A stretch of 42,526 bases of DNA from Deltaproteobacteria bacterium (GCA_003973265.1 QNYZ01000071.1:1-42526), one strand, 5' to 3'. Positions 8,147 to 16,731 are shown, counted from the first letter of the stretch. Numbers and translations: made by a program. Notes: generated from the letters alone by a model not told the origin.

Positions 8147-8722
8147 CTACCAGTTTTCGGCAAGCAATTCGAAATATCCCCGGGGTTTGACGCAGGCCGG
8201 ACATTTTTCGGGTGCTTCTTTGCCGGTGTGCAGGTAGCCGCAGCTTCGACAGCGCCAGACCCGTTCCGTTTCGCGCTTAAAGGCACGTTCAGTTTTCAGG
8301 TTATCGGCCAGTTCCAGGTAGAGTTTTTCGTGCTGTTTTTCCGATACGCTGATGGCATCCAGGGTATCGGCCGCACGGGCAAAACCTTCCTCCCTGGCAA
8401 TTTTGGCAAAGCCCGGGTACATATCAGAATAGACAAAATGCTCCAGTTCGGCTGCCGATAGTAAATTCTTATAGGTGGTTTCAATCACACCGGCCGGAAA
8501 CGACCAGTTGATCCGCTGTTCCCCCCCGTTGAAAAACTTGAAAAACCGGAGCGCATGCTCACACTCCTGCTCGGCGGTTTCATCAAATATCGCGGCAATC
8601 TGGATCAGTCCGTCTTCGTGCGCGCGCCGCGAAAAAAAATTATAGCGGGTCCTGGCCTGGGCCTCGGCGGCAAACGCGGTCAACAGGTTTTTAGCGGTTT
8701 GGCTTTCTCGAAATTTACCCAC
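8147..8722 (-). CDS. rbr: Rubrerythrin
   Basis: Non-haem di-iron peroxidase that reduces H2O2 in the cytoplasm of anaerobes. The N-terminal ferritin-like four-helix domain has E-A-Q-A-R-T-R-Y, DETAEQECEHALRFF and ISVSEKQHEKLY carrying the Glu/His iron ligands. The C-terminal rubredoxin-like domain (about 150-191) has CRSCGYLH and CPACVKP, the two C-x2-C iron knuckles. The GTG at 8722 is chosen because GGGAG (8730-8734) lies 7 nt upstream and gives 191 residues, the size of Desulfovibrio rubrerythrin; an ATG at 8740 would add six residues. It follows a ferredoxin gene on the same strand. Confidence 0.95.
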   Translation of the reverse strand: MGKFRESQTAKNLLTAFAAEAQARTRYNFFSRRAHEDGLIQIAAIFDETAEQECEHALRFFKFFNGGEQRINWSFPAGVIETTYKNLLSAAELEHFVYSDMYPGFAKIAREEGFARAADTLDAISVSEKQHEKLYLELADNLKTERAFKRETERVWRCRSCGYLHTGKEAPEKCPACVKPRGYFELLAENW

Positions 8723-8856
8723 GGTGAATCTCCCTGGCATGGCCAAATAACTTCATTTCAGACGACCGGGCGAACGCCCATAAAGGTCATCCCGTCCATG
8801 ACCGCTTGCGCGGCAACCGGCCACGGGCGGCGCGATATATCTAATTCAACAAAAAA

Positions 8857-9051
8857 TCAATCCTCTTCAACAGTAATGGCATCGGCGCCGCATTCAGCCG
8901 CAGCCTGTCGAACCACGGCTTTTAAATGATCGGGAATATCGTCCATTTTGACAATGGACAGCAATTGATCTTCGTCATACTCGAAAATTTCCGGGCAGAG
9001 TTTGTTGCAGTTTCGATCGCCCATGCATTGATCGGAAATGGTCACCTTCAT
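8857..9051 (-). CDS. Single-cluster ferredoxin of the Pyrococcus type (Asp ligand)
   Basis: Small electron carrier, 64 residues. The cluster ligands are Cys9, Asp12, Cys15 and Cys54, i.e. C-x2-D-x2-C...C. This is the pattern of Pyrococcus furiosus ferredoxin, where Asp replaces the usual Cys and allows 4Fe/3Fe interconversion. Cys19, in NKLCPEIFE, matches the residue that forms a disulfide there, but the partner Cys is Val here, so no disulfide is expected. AGGAGG lies 10 nt before the ATG. It lies upstream of rubrerythrin on the same strand (134-bp gap) and may feed electrons to it. Confidence 0.9.
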   Translation of the reverse strand: MKVTISDQCMGDRNCNKLCPEIFEYDEDQLLSIVKMDDIPDHLKAVVRQAAAECGADAITVEED

Positions 9052-9164
9052 TGTACACGTCCTCCTTTAATCGGATTGTCTGGATGGTTGGATTCGTGGA
9101 AAATAGCGCCGATAGGGGAATTTTGTCAAGAAAAAAGCAATCCACAATATTACGGTGTGGTATG

Positions 9165-9281
9165 CGTTGGGTGGGTTGGCTGGGTTGGTTGCGTTAGTTG
9201 GGTTAGTTGGGTTAGTTGAGTTTATTGGGTTTATTGGGTTACTTGAGTTACTTGAGTTTGCTGGGTTGGTTGGGCTGGTTT
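9165..9281. repeat. G/T-rich 9-nt minisatellite (copy 2)
   Basis: About a dozen imperfect 9-nt units of the type GTTAGTTGG, GTTTATTGG, GTTACTTGA on the plus strand. It is the same kind and orientation as the array at 8038-8104. The two arrays bracket the rubrerythrin-ferredoxin pair. The gap 9052-9373 holds nothing else recognised. Confidence 0.8.
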
Positions 9282-9373
9282 CTTTGAATCAGTTTCCACT
9301 TGACCCCTTGCCCCTCCTGGCCTCTGTTCTTTTACAAAACCTGCCGATCACGAATCGGGAGATGGTCCAGATT

Positions 9374-9832
9374 TTATTTCGGATGGAGGACGTTGAGTTT
9401 GGCATCGATCAGCTGCCGGTGGGACAGGTGGAGTAAATCAGACAGCTTGTGGACCAGGTAATTTTCGTATCTGTCCATCTTTCCATCCACAAAAATAATT
9501 TCCCATAAAATTTTGATCAGTTCGAGTTTTTCTTCAACGGAATAATGGGTATTGATCCGTTTGGCGAACTGCCAGAGGTCCACGCTGTTATCCAGTTCTT
9601 TTTCGGCTTCGGCCATCAGCGCTTCGGCGTGTTCTTCAGACAATCCGTATTTTTCCCGGATCACGCCCAGGATAAAATCCATCTCCGCCGGGGTAAAGCG
9701 GTTGTCGATACGGGCCATCTCAACCAGGAGAGCGCAAACGGCCACATGCACCTCGTGGACGGCGTCCGTTCCGTTTTCGGCAGTCTGATCCGGGGCAATT
9801 CGATGCAAAAGTCCCTTGACGATATTCAACAT
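9374..9832 (-). CDS. TerB-fold (tellurite-resistance family) protein
   Basis: Helical TerB-like protein, 152 residues. Two repeated helical blocks each carry an acidic loop: VEMARIDNRFTPAEMDFILG (about 37-56) and WEIIFVDGKMDRYENYLVHK (about 110-129). The Asp/Glu residues in this family bind metal. TerB-domain proteins are associated with membrane-linked stress responses, but a stand-alone TerB cannot be assigned a specific task. It has its own promoter 43 bp upstream. Confidence 0.82.
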   Translation of the reverse strand: MLNIVKGLLHRIAPDQTAENGTDAVHEVHVAVCALLVEMARIDNRFTPAEMDFILGVIREKYGLSEEHAEALMAEAEKELDNSVDLWQFAKRINTHYSVEEKLELIKILWEIIFVDGKMDRYENYLVHKLSDLLHLSHRQLIDAKLNVLHPK

Positions 9833-9874
9833 CTGTATAAATTCCCGTTTTCTCTTGTTCTGAGCATTGATAAA

Positions 9875-9903
9875 ATAATAAGCGGTATCGCAGGCAGTTT
9901 CAA
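9875..9903 (-). promoter_or_regulatory. Sigma-70 promoter of the TerB-like gene
   Basis: TTGAAA (9898-9903), 17-bp spacer, TATTAT (9875-9880) on the minus strand. The start point would be near 9868, 36 nt before the ATG. The rest of the gap to 10046 holds no gene I can support. Confidence 0.6.
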
Positions 9904-10046
9904 TGGCCTGCCGCCATATTTTCAGCCGGCTTTCGCGATCGTGTCAATTGCCGGACGCATCGCCCGAGATCACGCGAAAAAAATCTGAACGATGCCGGGT
10001 TAAGCGGTGCGTCAGCCCCGCCCCGTCTAACTTATTCATCAGGAGG

Positions 10047-10526
10047 TTACAATTCATCGTCGCCGTCAAACCGATTCTCAAAACCGGGCAGGTTTTTCAG
10101 CATGAGCTCGCTTTTATCCATATCTTTATTCCGATTATCGATGGTTCTCGTTTTTATAACGATTCCATTCCGGATCTTGATATGCAATTCTTTTTCGTAA
10201 ACAGAACCGTATCCCATATGAACATATTCCAGTATTTTCCCCCTGGGAATCCTCAACGTTCCGGTGAACCACTCGGCCAGAACAGGGGTTTTGCTTTTCA
10301 GCCGGTACTTTCCCTTCAATTTCACAAGGTAGAATTTATTATCCCTGATCTCCCATGTACCGATATATTGTCTCCAGCAGGCTGTCGAAAAAAAGATATC
10401 GCCGCCGCTGATTCTCCCATCTGGCAATTCAGCAACCCGCGCGTCATTTTCCGGTAAAGGCGGACAAAACGCCATTGATGTTTTTTTGCCATCCAGTATG
10501 AGATTTTCGTGTACCTGCGACGTCAT
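10047..10526 (-). CDS. Conserved protein of unknown function (159 residues)
   Basis: I do not recognise a named family. No signal peptide or membrane segment. The central block ACWRQYIGTWEIRDNKFYLV followed by LRIPRGKILEYVHMGYGSVY suggests a beta-rich fold and reads like a conserved motif rather than a shadow ORF. The C-terminus is polar and acidic. The ATG at 10526 has GGAGG 5 nt upstream; the 10-residue longer reading has no ribosome site. It is on the same strand as the RHH/coiled-coil pair but separated by 160 bp with no visible signal. Confidence 0.65.
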   Translation of the reverse strand: MTSQVHENLILDGKKTSMAFCPPLPENDARVAELPDGRISGGDIFFSTACWRQYIGTWEIRDNKFYLVKLKGKYRLKSKTPVLAEWFTGTLRIPRGKILEYVHMGYGSVYEKELHIKIRNGIVIKTRTIDNRNKDMDKSELMLKNLPGFENRFDGDDEL

Positions 10527-10688
10527 ATTTTCCTCCCTGATCCGTGAATCCAGCAACCGGCACGATCCCAGGTCGGCCAGTTTAAGGGCAATCTCTGTTA
10601 ATTCAGACCGAAATACCGATATGATCTGGCACCTTTTGGCGAAGTTGCAACAGATTTCTCAGGCCATCCCCGTGCGCCTGGTGACCCA

Positions 10689-10871
10689 TCAGGTTATCTT
10701 TTTTTGAGCGGGCTGTTGTCCCTTGGCAATCTCGATGATTGTTTCAAGCCGAACGATTCTCTTGTCCATATCAAGAGAGTAAGAATCCAGCCGCGCAACG
10801 GATTGGTTGAGTCGTTTTACTTCGTCAGTCAGCTTGATCATATCTATCAACAGGTCTTTCCAGGCTCCCAT
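10689..10871 (-). CDS. Small coiled-coil protein coupled to an RHH gene
   Basis: 60 residues, almost entirely heptad-like helix (LTDEVKRLNQSVARLDSYSL, then IVRLETIIEIAKG). Its ATG overlaps the stop of the upstream ribbon-helix-helix gene as TGATG, so the two are translationally coupled. No catalytic motif is visible. It may be a partner or cognate small protein of the RHH regulator, as in toxin-antitoxin or partition modules, but that is only context. Confidence 0.65.
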   Translation of the reverse strand: MGAWKDLLIDMIKLTDEVKRLNQSVARLDSYSLDMDKRIVRLETIIEIAKGQQPAQKKIT

Positions 10872-11149
10872 CAGGCCGCCCCCGAAGATATTTTTTTGAG
10901 AGTGTTTTCTAAATGCTTTCGGGTTTTACGGGTTTCGGCAATCGCCTCTTTGACTCTCGCACAAACCAGATCCAATAATTCAGACTCCTGGATGTCGGTA
11001 GAAAAATCCGGGTTATAGGCGGAAATCGCCTTGCGCACAATCTCGGCCGCCGACACTTTTTTTTCTTCTGCAAGCTGACTCACCTTTTTAACCTGTTCCG
11101 GAGAGATCAAATATTGTTTTCGGACCAACGGCTTTGTAATGGTTTGCAT
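10871..11149 (-). CDS. Ribbon-helix-helix (CopG/Arc-like) DNA-binding protein
   Basis: 92 residues. The strand RKQYLISPEQVKKVSQLA and following helix VSAAEIVRKAISAY match a CopG-type RHH domain; the C-terminal half is a charged helix. The ATG at 11149 is used: AGGGG precedes it and the promoter at 11186-11214 lies between it and the upstream TTG/ATG-like starts, which rules the longer 109-residue reading out. It is coupled to the coiled-coil gene downstream. Likely autoregulated through the CACAT/ATGTG dyad in its promoter. Confidence 0.75.
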   Translation of the reverse strand: MQTITKPLVRKQYLISPEQVKKVSQLAEEKKVSAAEIVRKAISAYNPDFSTDIQESELLDLVCARVKEAIAETRKTRKHLENTLKKISSGAA

Positions 11150-11185
11150 GAACGCCCCTTTTTTTGAATAACAAGACCTGCCAAT

Positions 11186-11214
11186 AATATACACATACAC
11201 AACAGCATGTGCAA
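11186..11214 (-). promoter_or_regulatory. Promoter of the RHH pair with a dyad in the spacer
   Basis: TTGCAC (11209-11214), 17-bp spacer, TATATT (11186-11191), minus strand. CACAT (11192-11196) and ATGTG (11207-11211) form an inverted repeat that fills the spacer, a natural site for autorepression by an RHH protein. Confidence 0.6.
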
Positions 11215-11560
11215 GTAAAACGTTAAGTTAATTGATCAGCGACAATTATAATTTCCCCGCAAATTTTAACTGGAACCCATCACCCGGCTGCCCGGTTCAA
11301 CCTGCAGAGACCTTCAGGCAAGATGCTGACAATTTAGAGCTACCTGATCGAATCGACCATTTTGTAGAAATATTACAGATATTATTTTTTCAAAGAGCGA
11401 AATGTAAGTTAAAAGATAAATCAAGGCGACAACCAGTTCCCTGTATATTTTAATCAGTGGCTATCGAATTCGGAAGCGCTGTTTACGATCGGCAGCACCC
11501 CTGCAAAATTTTACACCTATCCTGCATGTATGCCTGGGCAGATGGCCAAAAATAACCGTG
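11215..11560. other. Intergenic stretch without recognisable gene
   Basis: About 350 bp of moderately A/T-rich sequence between the divergent RHH and histidine-kinase promoters. No ORF with coding character, RNA fold or repeat was recognised. Confidence 0.6.
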
Positions 11561-11589
11561 TTGACGACAACCATGTTGTTACCTATAAT
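11561..11589 (+). promoter_or_regulatory. Near-consensus sigma-70 promoter of the histidine kinase gene
   Basis: TTGACG (11561-11566), exactly 17 bp, TATAAT (11584-11589). Predicted start near 11596, giving a leader of about 115 nt before the kinase ATG. This is the strongest promoter match in the window. Confidence 0.75.
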
Positions 11590-11711
11590 GTGAAAACAAC
11601 ACAAAGTGACCGAAAGACCTCTCTATCCTTTTTTCGGCGGGTACCGGAAATCATATGCTGAAAATTTTTTTATGTAATCCCATTTTCTATTGTGAATCAA
11701 TGGATTGGTAG

Positions 11712-13466
11712 ATGGCGGCATACACGGCTTTAATCTTAATTGGCGGGATTATTTCTGGGGTTCTGGCGGTGTTGGCATGGTACCGCCGCCCGGAGACCGG
11801 GGCAACCACCTTTTCATTAATGATGCTGGCCGTGGCAGAGTGGTCGGTGACAAATGTTCTGGAAATAACGGCGACCACCCTTTCGGCTAAAATTTTCTGG
11901 GCGAAAGTTGAATATATCGGAATTGCCGCAATCCCTATAATATGGCTCTGTTTTGCCCTGCAATATGCGGGCCGGGACAAATGGGTAACCCGCCGCAATA
12001 TCTGCTGGCTGGCAATCGTCCCGCTGATCACCCTTCTGCTGGTCTGGTCGAACGATCATCACGGTCTGATATGGAGCAACACTGCACTGGACACCAGCGG
12101 CCCGGTCCCGATGCTGGCCCTGACCCATGGCCCATGGTTCTGGATATATATTGGCTTTTCATACATGATCCTGTTAGCAGGCTCCCTCTTGCTCGTCCAT
12201 TCTCTTATCTATTTTCCCCGGCTGTACCGGGGACAGACCGTTGCACTGCTGATCGGCATATCTGCACCGTGGGTGGGCAACTACCTCTATCTCTCCGGCT
12301 TAAGCCCCTTTCCCCATACGGATCTGACACTTCTCGGGTTTATAATTACCGGGCCGGCGCTGGCCTGGGGCCTGTTTTACTACCGTATACTGGACATTGT
12401 GCCGGTGGCCCGAAGTGTTGTGATGGAATGCATGACCGATGGTGTGATTGTTCTCGATCAGCAAAATCGAATCGTCGATTATAACCCGGCTGCCCGGATC
12501 CTTTTCGGCCACACCATGGACAAGTCAATGGGCCGGCCGGTCGTTGAGGTGTTAACAGATCTGCCCTCACTGGCAGAATGTTGTCACCAGGAAAATATCG
12601 AGCATGCCGAACTTACATTACCCATCGAAGATGAGCCGCGTATTCTTGATTTGCGGGTTTCTCTTTTCCGCGACCGACGCGAAAACCCGCAGGGAAAACT
12701 GATGATCTGGCGCGACATCACCGAAAAAAAACAGGCAGAGGCCCTACAGCACCGGTACGCGGCCGAGTTAAAAGCACAAAATGCCGAACTGGATGCGTTT
12801 GCTCACACGGTGGCCCACGATTTAAAAAAACCATTAACCGAGTTGATTGGCTTCAGCAGTTTACTGAAAATTCAGGCGGCTGAAAAATTAGGCGAAAACC
12901 AGGAGAGAAACCTGGATAAGATTGAGCAGAATGCTTTTAAAATGGGCAGTATCATTGACGAACTGCTCCTCTTGGCCAGCATACGGGATACCCGGGAAAT
13001 CAAGGTCGGCGAACTCCGGATGGCCGACATCATTGCCGACGCACGGTTACGCCTGGAATATATGATCAAAGAATACCAGGCAGAGATCATTGTACCTGAA
13101 GACTGTCCGCCCGCCATCGGTTATCGACCGTGGATTGAAGAAGTCTGGGTGAACTATTTCAGCAACGCAATAAAATACGGTGGGAAACCACCCCGCCTGC
13201 AAGTGGGCGCCGTTTCCGAAAAAGAGATGGTCCGATTCTGGGTACGTGATAACGGCAACGGCCTGACGCCTGAAGAGCAGGCACGGTTATTTACTTCGTT
13301 TGAGAGGCTTCATCAGGTAAGTGTTGAGGGGCACGGGCTGGGGCTGTCTATTGTGCGACGTATTGTGGAAAAACTGGCCGGCAGGGTCGGCCTGGAAAGC
13401 GAAAAAGGGAAAGGCAGCACTTTTTACTTTACATTACCCGCCACACAGACTGTTCTCCGGAAATGA
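11712..13466 (+). CDS. 7TM-PAS sensor histidine kinase (orphan)
   Basis: Membrane histidine kinase, 584 residues. Residues about 1-230 form seven hydrophobic segments of the histidine-kinase N-terminal 7TM type. A PAS domain follows (about 240-340; GVIVLDQQNRIVDYNPAA). Then comes HisKA with the phospho-acceptor H-box FAHTVAHDLKKPLTE (His369), and HATPase with N-box NYFSNAIKYGG, G1 DNGNGL and G2 GHGLGLSIV. No response regulator is adjacent, so it is an orphan whose partner must be elsewhere. The ligand of the 7TM module cannot be predicted from sequence. Expression should be constitutive given the strong promoter. Confidence 0.92.
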   Translation: MAAYTALILIGGIISGVLAVLAWYRRPETGATTFSLMMLAVAEWSVTNVLEITATTLSAKIFWAKVEYIGIAAIPIIWLCFALQYAGRDKWVTRRNICWLAIVPLITLLLVWSNDHHGLIWSNTALDTSGPVPMLALTHGPWFWIYIGFSYMILLAGSLLLVHSLIYFPRLYRGQTVALLIGISAPWVGNYLYLSGLSPFPHTDLTLLGFIITGPALAWGLFYYRILDIVPVARSVVMECMTDGVIVLDQQNRIVDYNPAARILFGHTMDKSMGRPVVEVLTDLPSLAECCHQENIEHAELTLPIEDEPRILDLRVSLFRDRRENPQGKLMIWRDITEKKQAEALQHRYAAELKAQNAELDAFAHTVAHDLKKPLTELIGFSSLLKIQAAEKLGENQERNLDKIEQNAFKMGSIIDELLLLASIRDTREIKVGELRMADIIADARLRLEYMIKEYQAEIIVPEDCPPAIGYRPWIEEVWVNYFSNAIKYGGKPPRLQVGAVSEKEMVRFWVRDNGNGLTPEEQARLFTSFERLHQVSVEGHGLGLSIVRRIVEKLAGRVGLESEKGKGSTFYFTLPATQTVLRK

Positions 13467-13583
13467 CAACTGAAATCATTCCGGACAGGCCTTGCCACAC
13501 GATCTGAATTCCACTATACTGAAAGCCTTGAAACCAAAGCTTTGAAACCACGGCGCAAACACGCTCACAAATGGAATGACATC

Positions 13584-13808
13584 ATGCAGAAAAAATTATC
13601 AGGGCTTGTCTTTTATCTCATCGTAGCAGGACTGTTATGTATCGGTTCGGGTATCGTTTATTACGCCTTTGAGCTGGTCGGCATTCCCGACGTCAGGCAA
13701 TACAACGAGAGCTTATATGTTATCGTCGGATCGGTCCTGGCGATATGCGGTGCCGGAATGGGCGTCTATCGTTACCGCTCAGCCCGGCAGGCGGCCGATG
13801 AACGGTAA
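13584..13808 (+). CDS. Small two-TM membrane protein
   Basis: 74 residues with two hydrophobic segments (LSGLVFYLIVAGLLCIGSGI and YVIVGSVLAICGAGMGVY) and a basic C-terminus RYRSARQAADER. No family recognised. The ATG at 13584 is preferred to the TTG at 13542, whose extension is basic and unlike a protein N-terminus. It lies between the kinase and a phosphoribosyltransferase, all on the plus strand. Confidence 0.55.
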   Translation: MQKKLSGLVFYLIVAGLLCIGSGIVYYAFELVGIPDVRQYNESLYVIVGSVLAICGAGMGVYRYRSARQAADER

Positions 13809-13879
13809 AGCCCCCCATTTATCTGTTTTCGATCTCATTCAATCATCTATCCCTTCAAGATCATGCCCGGAGTTTATTT

Positions 13880-14455
13880 ATGCCCCCCAGGATTTACATT
13901 ACCGCACAACAATTACTCGAAGATTCATTCCGGCTGGGTGCCAATATCTATCAAAGCGGTTTTCGACCTGATTTTATCGTGGGTATCTGGCGGGGTGGTA
14001 CACCGGTAGGAATTGCCGTTCAGGAGTTGCTCGATTATCACGATATCAAGACAGATCATATTGCCATTCGGACTTCGGCTTATGAGGGAATTGACAAGAT
14101 GAAAAAGTCGATCCGGGTGTATGGCCTGAATTATATCGTGGATAATATCAATGCCGAGGATAACCTGCTCATCATTGATGATGTGTTTGATACGGGATTA
14201 AGTATCCAGGCCGTTATCCGGACATTGAAGAAAAAGGCACGGAAAAATACGCCCCGGGAGATTCGAACGGCTACCGTTTATTATAAACCCGGAAAAAACA
14301 AGGTCGGTTTTCCGCCTGATTTTTTCGTTCACCAGACAGACCAGTGGCTGATTTTTCCCCATGAATTAGACGGGCTCTCCCCCCGGGAGATCAGAGCGCA
14401 CAAGCAGGGAATTGGCCAGTTTATCGGGCTGGAAAAACAGTCGGCTGGCACTTAG
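13880..14455 (+). CDS. Phosphoribosyltransferase (hypoxanthine/guanine type)
   Basis: Type I phosphoribosyltransferase fold. The PRPP-binding motif LLIIDDVFDTGLS spans residues 96-108; the substrate-facing hood and FIVGIWRGGTPVG at 33-45 are as in HPRT/XPRT-like enzymes. Likely purine salvage in the cytoplasm: base plus PRPP gives nucleotide plus pyrophosphate. The preferred base cannot be told from the motif. 191 residues, normal for the family. It starts 71 bp after the small membrane gene. Confidence 0.87.
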   Translation: MPPRIYITAQQLLEDSFRLGANIYQSGFRPDFIVGIWRGGTPVGIAVQELLDYHDIKTDHIAIRTSAYEGIDKMKKSIRVYGLNYIVDNINAEDNLLIIDDVFDTGLSIQAVIRTLKKKARKNTPREIRTATVYYKPGKNKVGFPPDFFVHQTDQWLIFPHELDGLSPREIRAHKQGIGQFIGLEKQSAGT

Positions 14456-14473
14456 ATAATCACCCGGCCACCA

Positions 14474-14815
14474 TTACCGCCTGGGGTTTTCATAAAACAC
14501 ATAACTGGTTGAATAATCGCTGAACTCAAAATAGACTTTTTTCTCTCCAAGATCGACCTTGTAGTTCATATTTTCATCCAGATATCCATACCCAAACCGG
14601 TAGGGCCGCGGCCGCCCGTCATCGGTTCCCTCGGCAGTTGTCAATTTGTCGATCCGGATAAACCGTTTAACCAGCTTATTTCCGGCATACACATCCAGCA
14701 CCCCGTCGGTCCCGGTCCAGTTCTGGATTCTCCGTCCTATTTTATTCTGCGCCTCCTGTGTACATGCCATTAAGCCGGCCACTATAAACAAGACAATGAC
14801 CATTTTCCGTATCAT
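14474..14815 (-). CDS. Small putative lipoprotein
   Basis: 113 residues. Signal peptide MIRKMVIVLFIVAGLMAC ends in lipobox GLMAC, so the mature protein would start at Cys18 and be lipid-anchored. The mature part is charged and aromatic, with VDLGEKKVYFEFSDYSTSYV near the end. No family recognised. It is convergent with the phosphoribosyltransferase (18-bp gap). Confidence 0.75.
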   Translation of the reverse strand: MIRKMVIVLFIVAGLMACTQEAQNKIGRRIQNWTGTDGVLDVYAGNKLVKRFIRIDKLTTAEGTDDGRPRPYRFGYGYLDENMNYKVDLGEKKVYFEFSDYSTSYVFYENPRR

Positions 14816-14910
14816 GAAAACCTCCGTTCATTTTCCGTTGTCAGATGAATCCCGGCTATCCCGGCTGTTTAACATTTTCCCCGTTCAATATATGGGCTCA
14901 TCAGAAAAAA

Positions 14911-16695
14911 TCAAGCAACGCTGATACCCATCACAAAAATAACAGCCAGCCCGGCGGCAAACAAGAGGGGACGAATAACGAGAGAATATTCACCAATCAG
15001 GCTCTTGCTGAGCAGCCATAATCCCGCGGCGACCTTACCGAATGCCAGCAATGCCAGCAACGGGCTGATACCGGGGTGAAGCAGGCAGGGGTTGGCAACA
15101 AATGCCAGCGGTACGAAGTAAAGTCCCAGTCCCAGGCGCATGGACTGGCCCGCGACCGGAACCCAGGAGGTCTCGGCCATTCCGGCGGCGATAAAAACCG
15201 TCCCGCAAACCGGCGGGGTAATGGTGGACAGCAACGCATACCAGAAAATAAAGAGGTGGGCGTGCAACGGTGGCAGTCCCAGATCCTGAAGGGCCGGGCC
15301 GGCCACCGATACACAGATCACATATGCGGCCGTTGTTGGAACCTCCATTCCGAGAATCAGGCAGGCCACTGCGGTTAACAAAAGGGCAATCCACAGTTTC
15401 CCCCCGGCCAGTCCCAGGATAATGGACGTGACCTTAACCCCCAGGCCGGTCATATTCAGGACGCCGATGATGAGCCCGGCACAGATGATGATGGAGGCGA
15501 TCATGGCGATCTGATCGGCTGCATGGAGACAGGCATCAATGAACCGGGCGCCCATCATGGAAACCGAAAATTCAAGGCGTTCGTTGACGATCAACAGTCC
15601 GGCGGCAGCGAAAACGGCCAGCCCGGCAGCAAACTGGGGTGTATAGCTTGTGAAAAACAACACGGCCAGCAAAAGCGAAAATGGGATCAGAAAAAAAGGC
15701 GCCAACCGGAAAACGACGCGACCCGAAGGAATTTCCTCTTTTTTCATGGCACCCAGGCCGTACCTTCGGGCAAAGAGATCCACGCCGATCCAGGCGGCAA
15801 AGAAAAACAGGGTCGCCGGCAATATGGCCGCTGCCATGATGTCGGTATAGTTGAGGCGCAACAGCTCCATCATCACGAAGGCACCGGCGCCCATGAGGGG
15901 CGGCATGATCTGACCACCGCTGGAAGCCACGGCTTCGACCGCCGCGGCAAAGCTGGCCGGATAGCCCAGTCGTTTCATGGCCGGCAGGGTAACTGCTCCG
16001 GTAGAGGCGACATTGGCCGATGCCGAACCGGAAATAGAGCCGAAAAAAGCCGACGACAATACGGACACCTTGGCGGCGCCCGCCCGGAACCGGCCGGCCA
16101 GCTTCGTTGCCAGGGCCATAAACGCACTGCCCCCCTCGCCGGCACCGATAAACGCCCCGAGAATAACAAAGATGGCCACCACGTTAACCGATACCCCGGT
16201 AAGCGGCCCCCAGATGCCCCCTTCTGCAATCACCAGGGTCCCAAGAAAGCTGCCCACGGGAATCTCAGGATGCCCGAATTCACCCGGCAGATATTGCCCG
16301 AACAGCCCATAGGCCAGCGCAATAACTGCAACAGTCGGTAATGCCAGCTTAATCGCCCGTCGGGCCATCTCCAGCACGATCAGGATCAGTCCCACCCCCA
16401 GAACGTATTGCTGCGCCCCTTCAATAAATCCGTATTGTTCCACCAGGGTATTACGATTGAGCGCAATATACAGGCAACCGTAAATACCAAACGCACAGAG
16501 CAGACTCCCGCTGATCCGTTTTACCATCCCCCCCTTCGTTCCGATGATAAACACCCAGGGTAATGCCAGCGCCAGATGAATGGGCCGGCTGATCAGGTTG
16601 GGAATAAGCCCGGTAAAGATAAGGTGAAGGTGGTAATAAACGCATACCACGGCCAGAAAGACTGTGGCGTAGCGTTGCGTGGCGAATCGGTTCAT
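14911..16695 (-). CDS. TRAP transporter fused permease (DctQM type)
   Basis: Inner-membrane permease of a TAXI-TRAP secondary transporter, with the small (DctQ-like) and large (DctM-like) subunits fused in one chain. Long alternating hydrophobic segments run throughout. The DctM-like core shows FIGAGEGGSAFMALATKLAG, SGSASANVASTGAVTLPAMK and VEAVASSGGQIMPPLMGAGA, typical of this family. 594 residues, slightly short for fused permeases (620-700). It lies 48 bp downstream of its solute-binding partner; a hairpin sits in that gap. Substrate unknown; TAXI systems often move organic acids with Na+ or H+. Confidence 0.93.
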   Translation of the reverse strand: MNRFATQRYATVFLAVVCVYYHLHLIFTGLIPNLISRPIHLALALPWVFIIGTKGGMVKRISGSLLCAFGIYGCLYIALNRNTLVEQYGFIEGAQQYVLGVGLILIVLEMARRAIKLALPTVAVIALAYGLFGQYLPGEFGHPEIPVGSFLGTLVIAEGGIWGPLTGVSVNVVAIFVILGAFIGAGEGGSAFMALATKLAGRFRAGAAKVSVLSSAFFGSISGSASANVASTGAVTLPAMKRLGYPASFAAAVEAVASSGGQIMPPLMGAGAFVMMELLRLNYTDIMAAAILPATLFFFAAWIGVDLFARRYGLGAMKKEEIPSGRVVFRLAPFFLIPFSLLLAVLFFTSYTPQFAAGLAVFAAAGLLIVNERLEFSVSMMGARFIDACLHAADQIAMIASIIICAGLIIGVLNMTGLGVKVTSIILGLAGGKLWIALLLTAVACLILGMEVPTTAAYVICVSVAGPALQDLGLPPLHAHLFIFWYALLSTITPPVCGTVFIAAGMAETSWVPVAGQSMRLGLGLYFVPLAFVANPCLLHPGISPLLALLAFGKVAAGLWLLSKSLIGEYSLVIRPLLFAAGLAVIFVMGISVA

Positions 16696-16705
16696 TAAAT
16701 AATTT

Positions 16706-16731
16706 GCTCTGCCCGATTGACCTGGCAGAGC
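16706..16731. terminator. Intergenic hairpin between TAXI binding protein and permease
   Basis: GCTCTGCC (16706-16713) pairs perfectly with GGCAGAGC (16724-16731), 10-nt loop, minus-strand transcript followed by AAATTATTT. The T-run is poor, so it is more likely a partial terminator or 3'-end stabiliser that keeps the binding-protein mRNA in excess over the permease. Confidence 0.5.

Noticed and set aside
8033..8461. 142-codon ORF through the G/T-rich repeat
   Set aside because: Starts in low-complexity repeat and runs antisense to rubrerythrin.
10871..11200. Longer RHH reading from 11200
   Set aside because: It would start upstream of the promoter at 11186-11214, and the ATG at 11149 has a ribosome site.
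11232..11453. 73-codon ORF in the 11.2-11.5 kb gap
   Set aside because: Unusual composition, no start signal, no motif.
15523..16341. 272-codon ORF antisense to the TRAP permease
   Set aside because: Low-complexity, Gly/Arg/His-rich translation in a GC-rich antisense frame; the permease on the other strand is clearly real.
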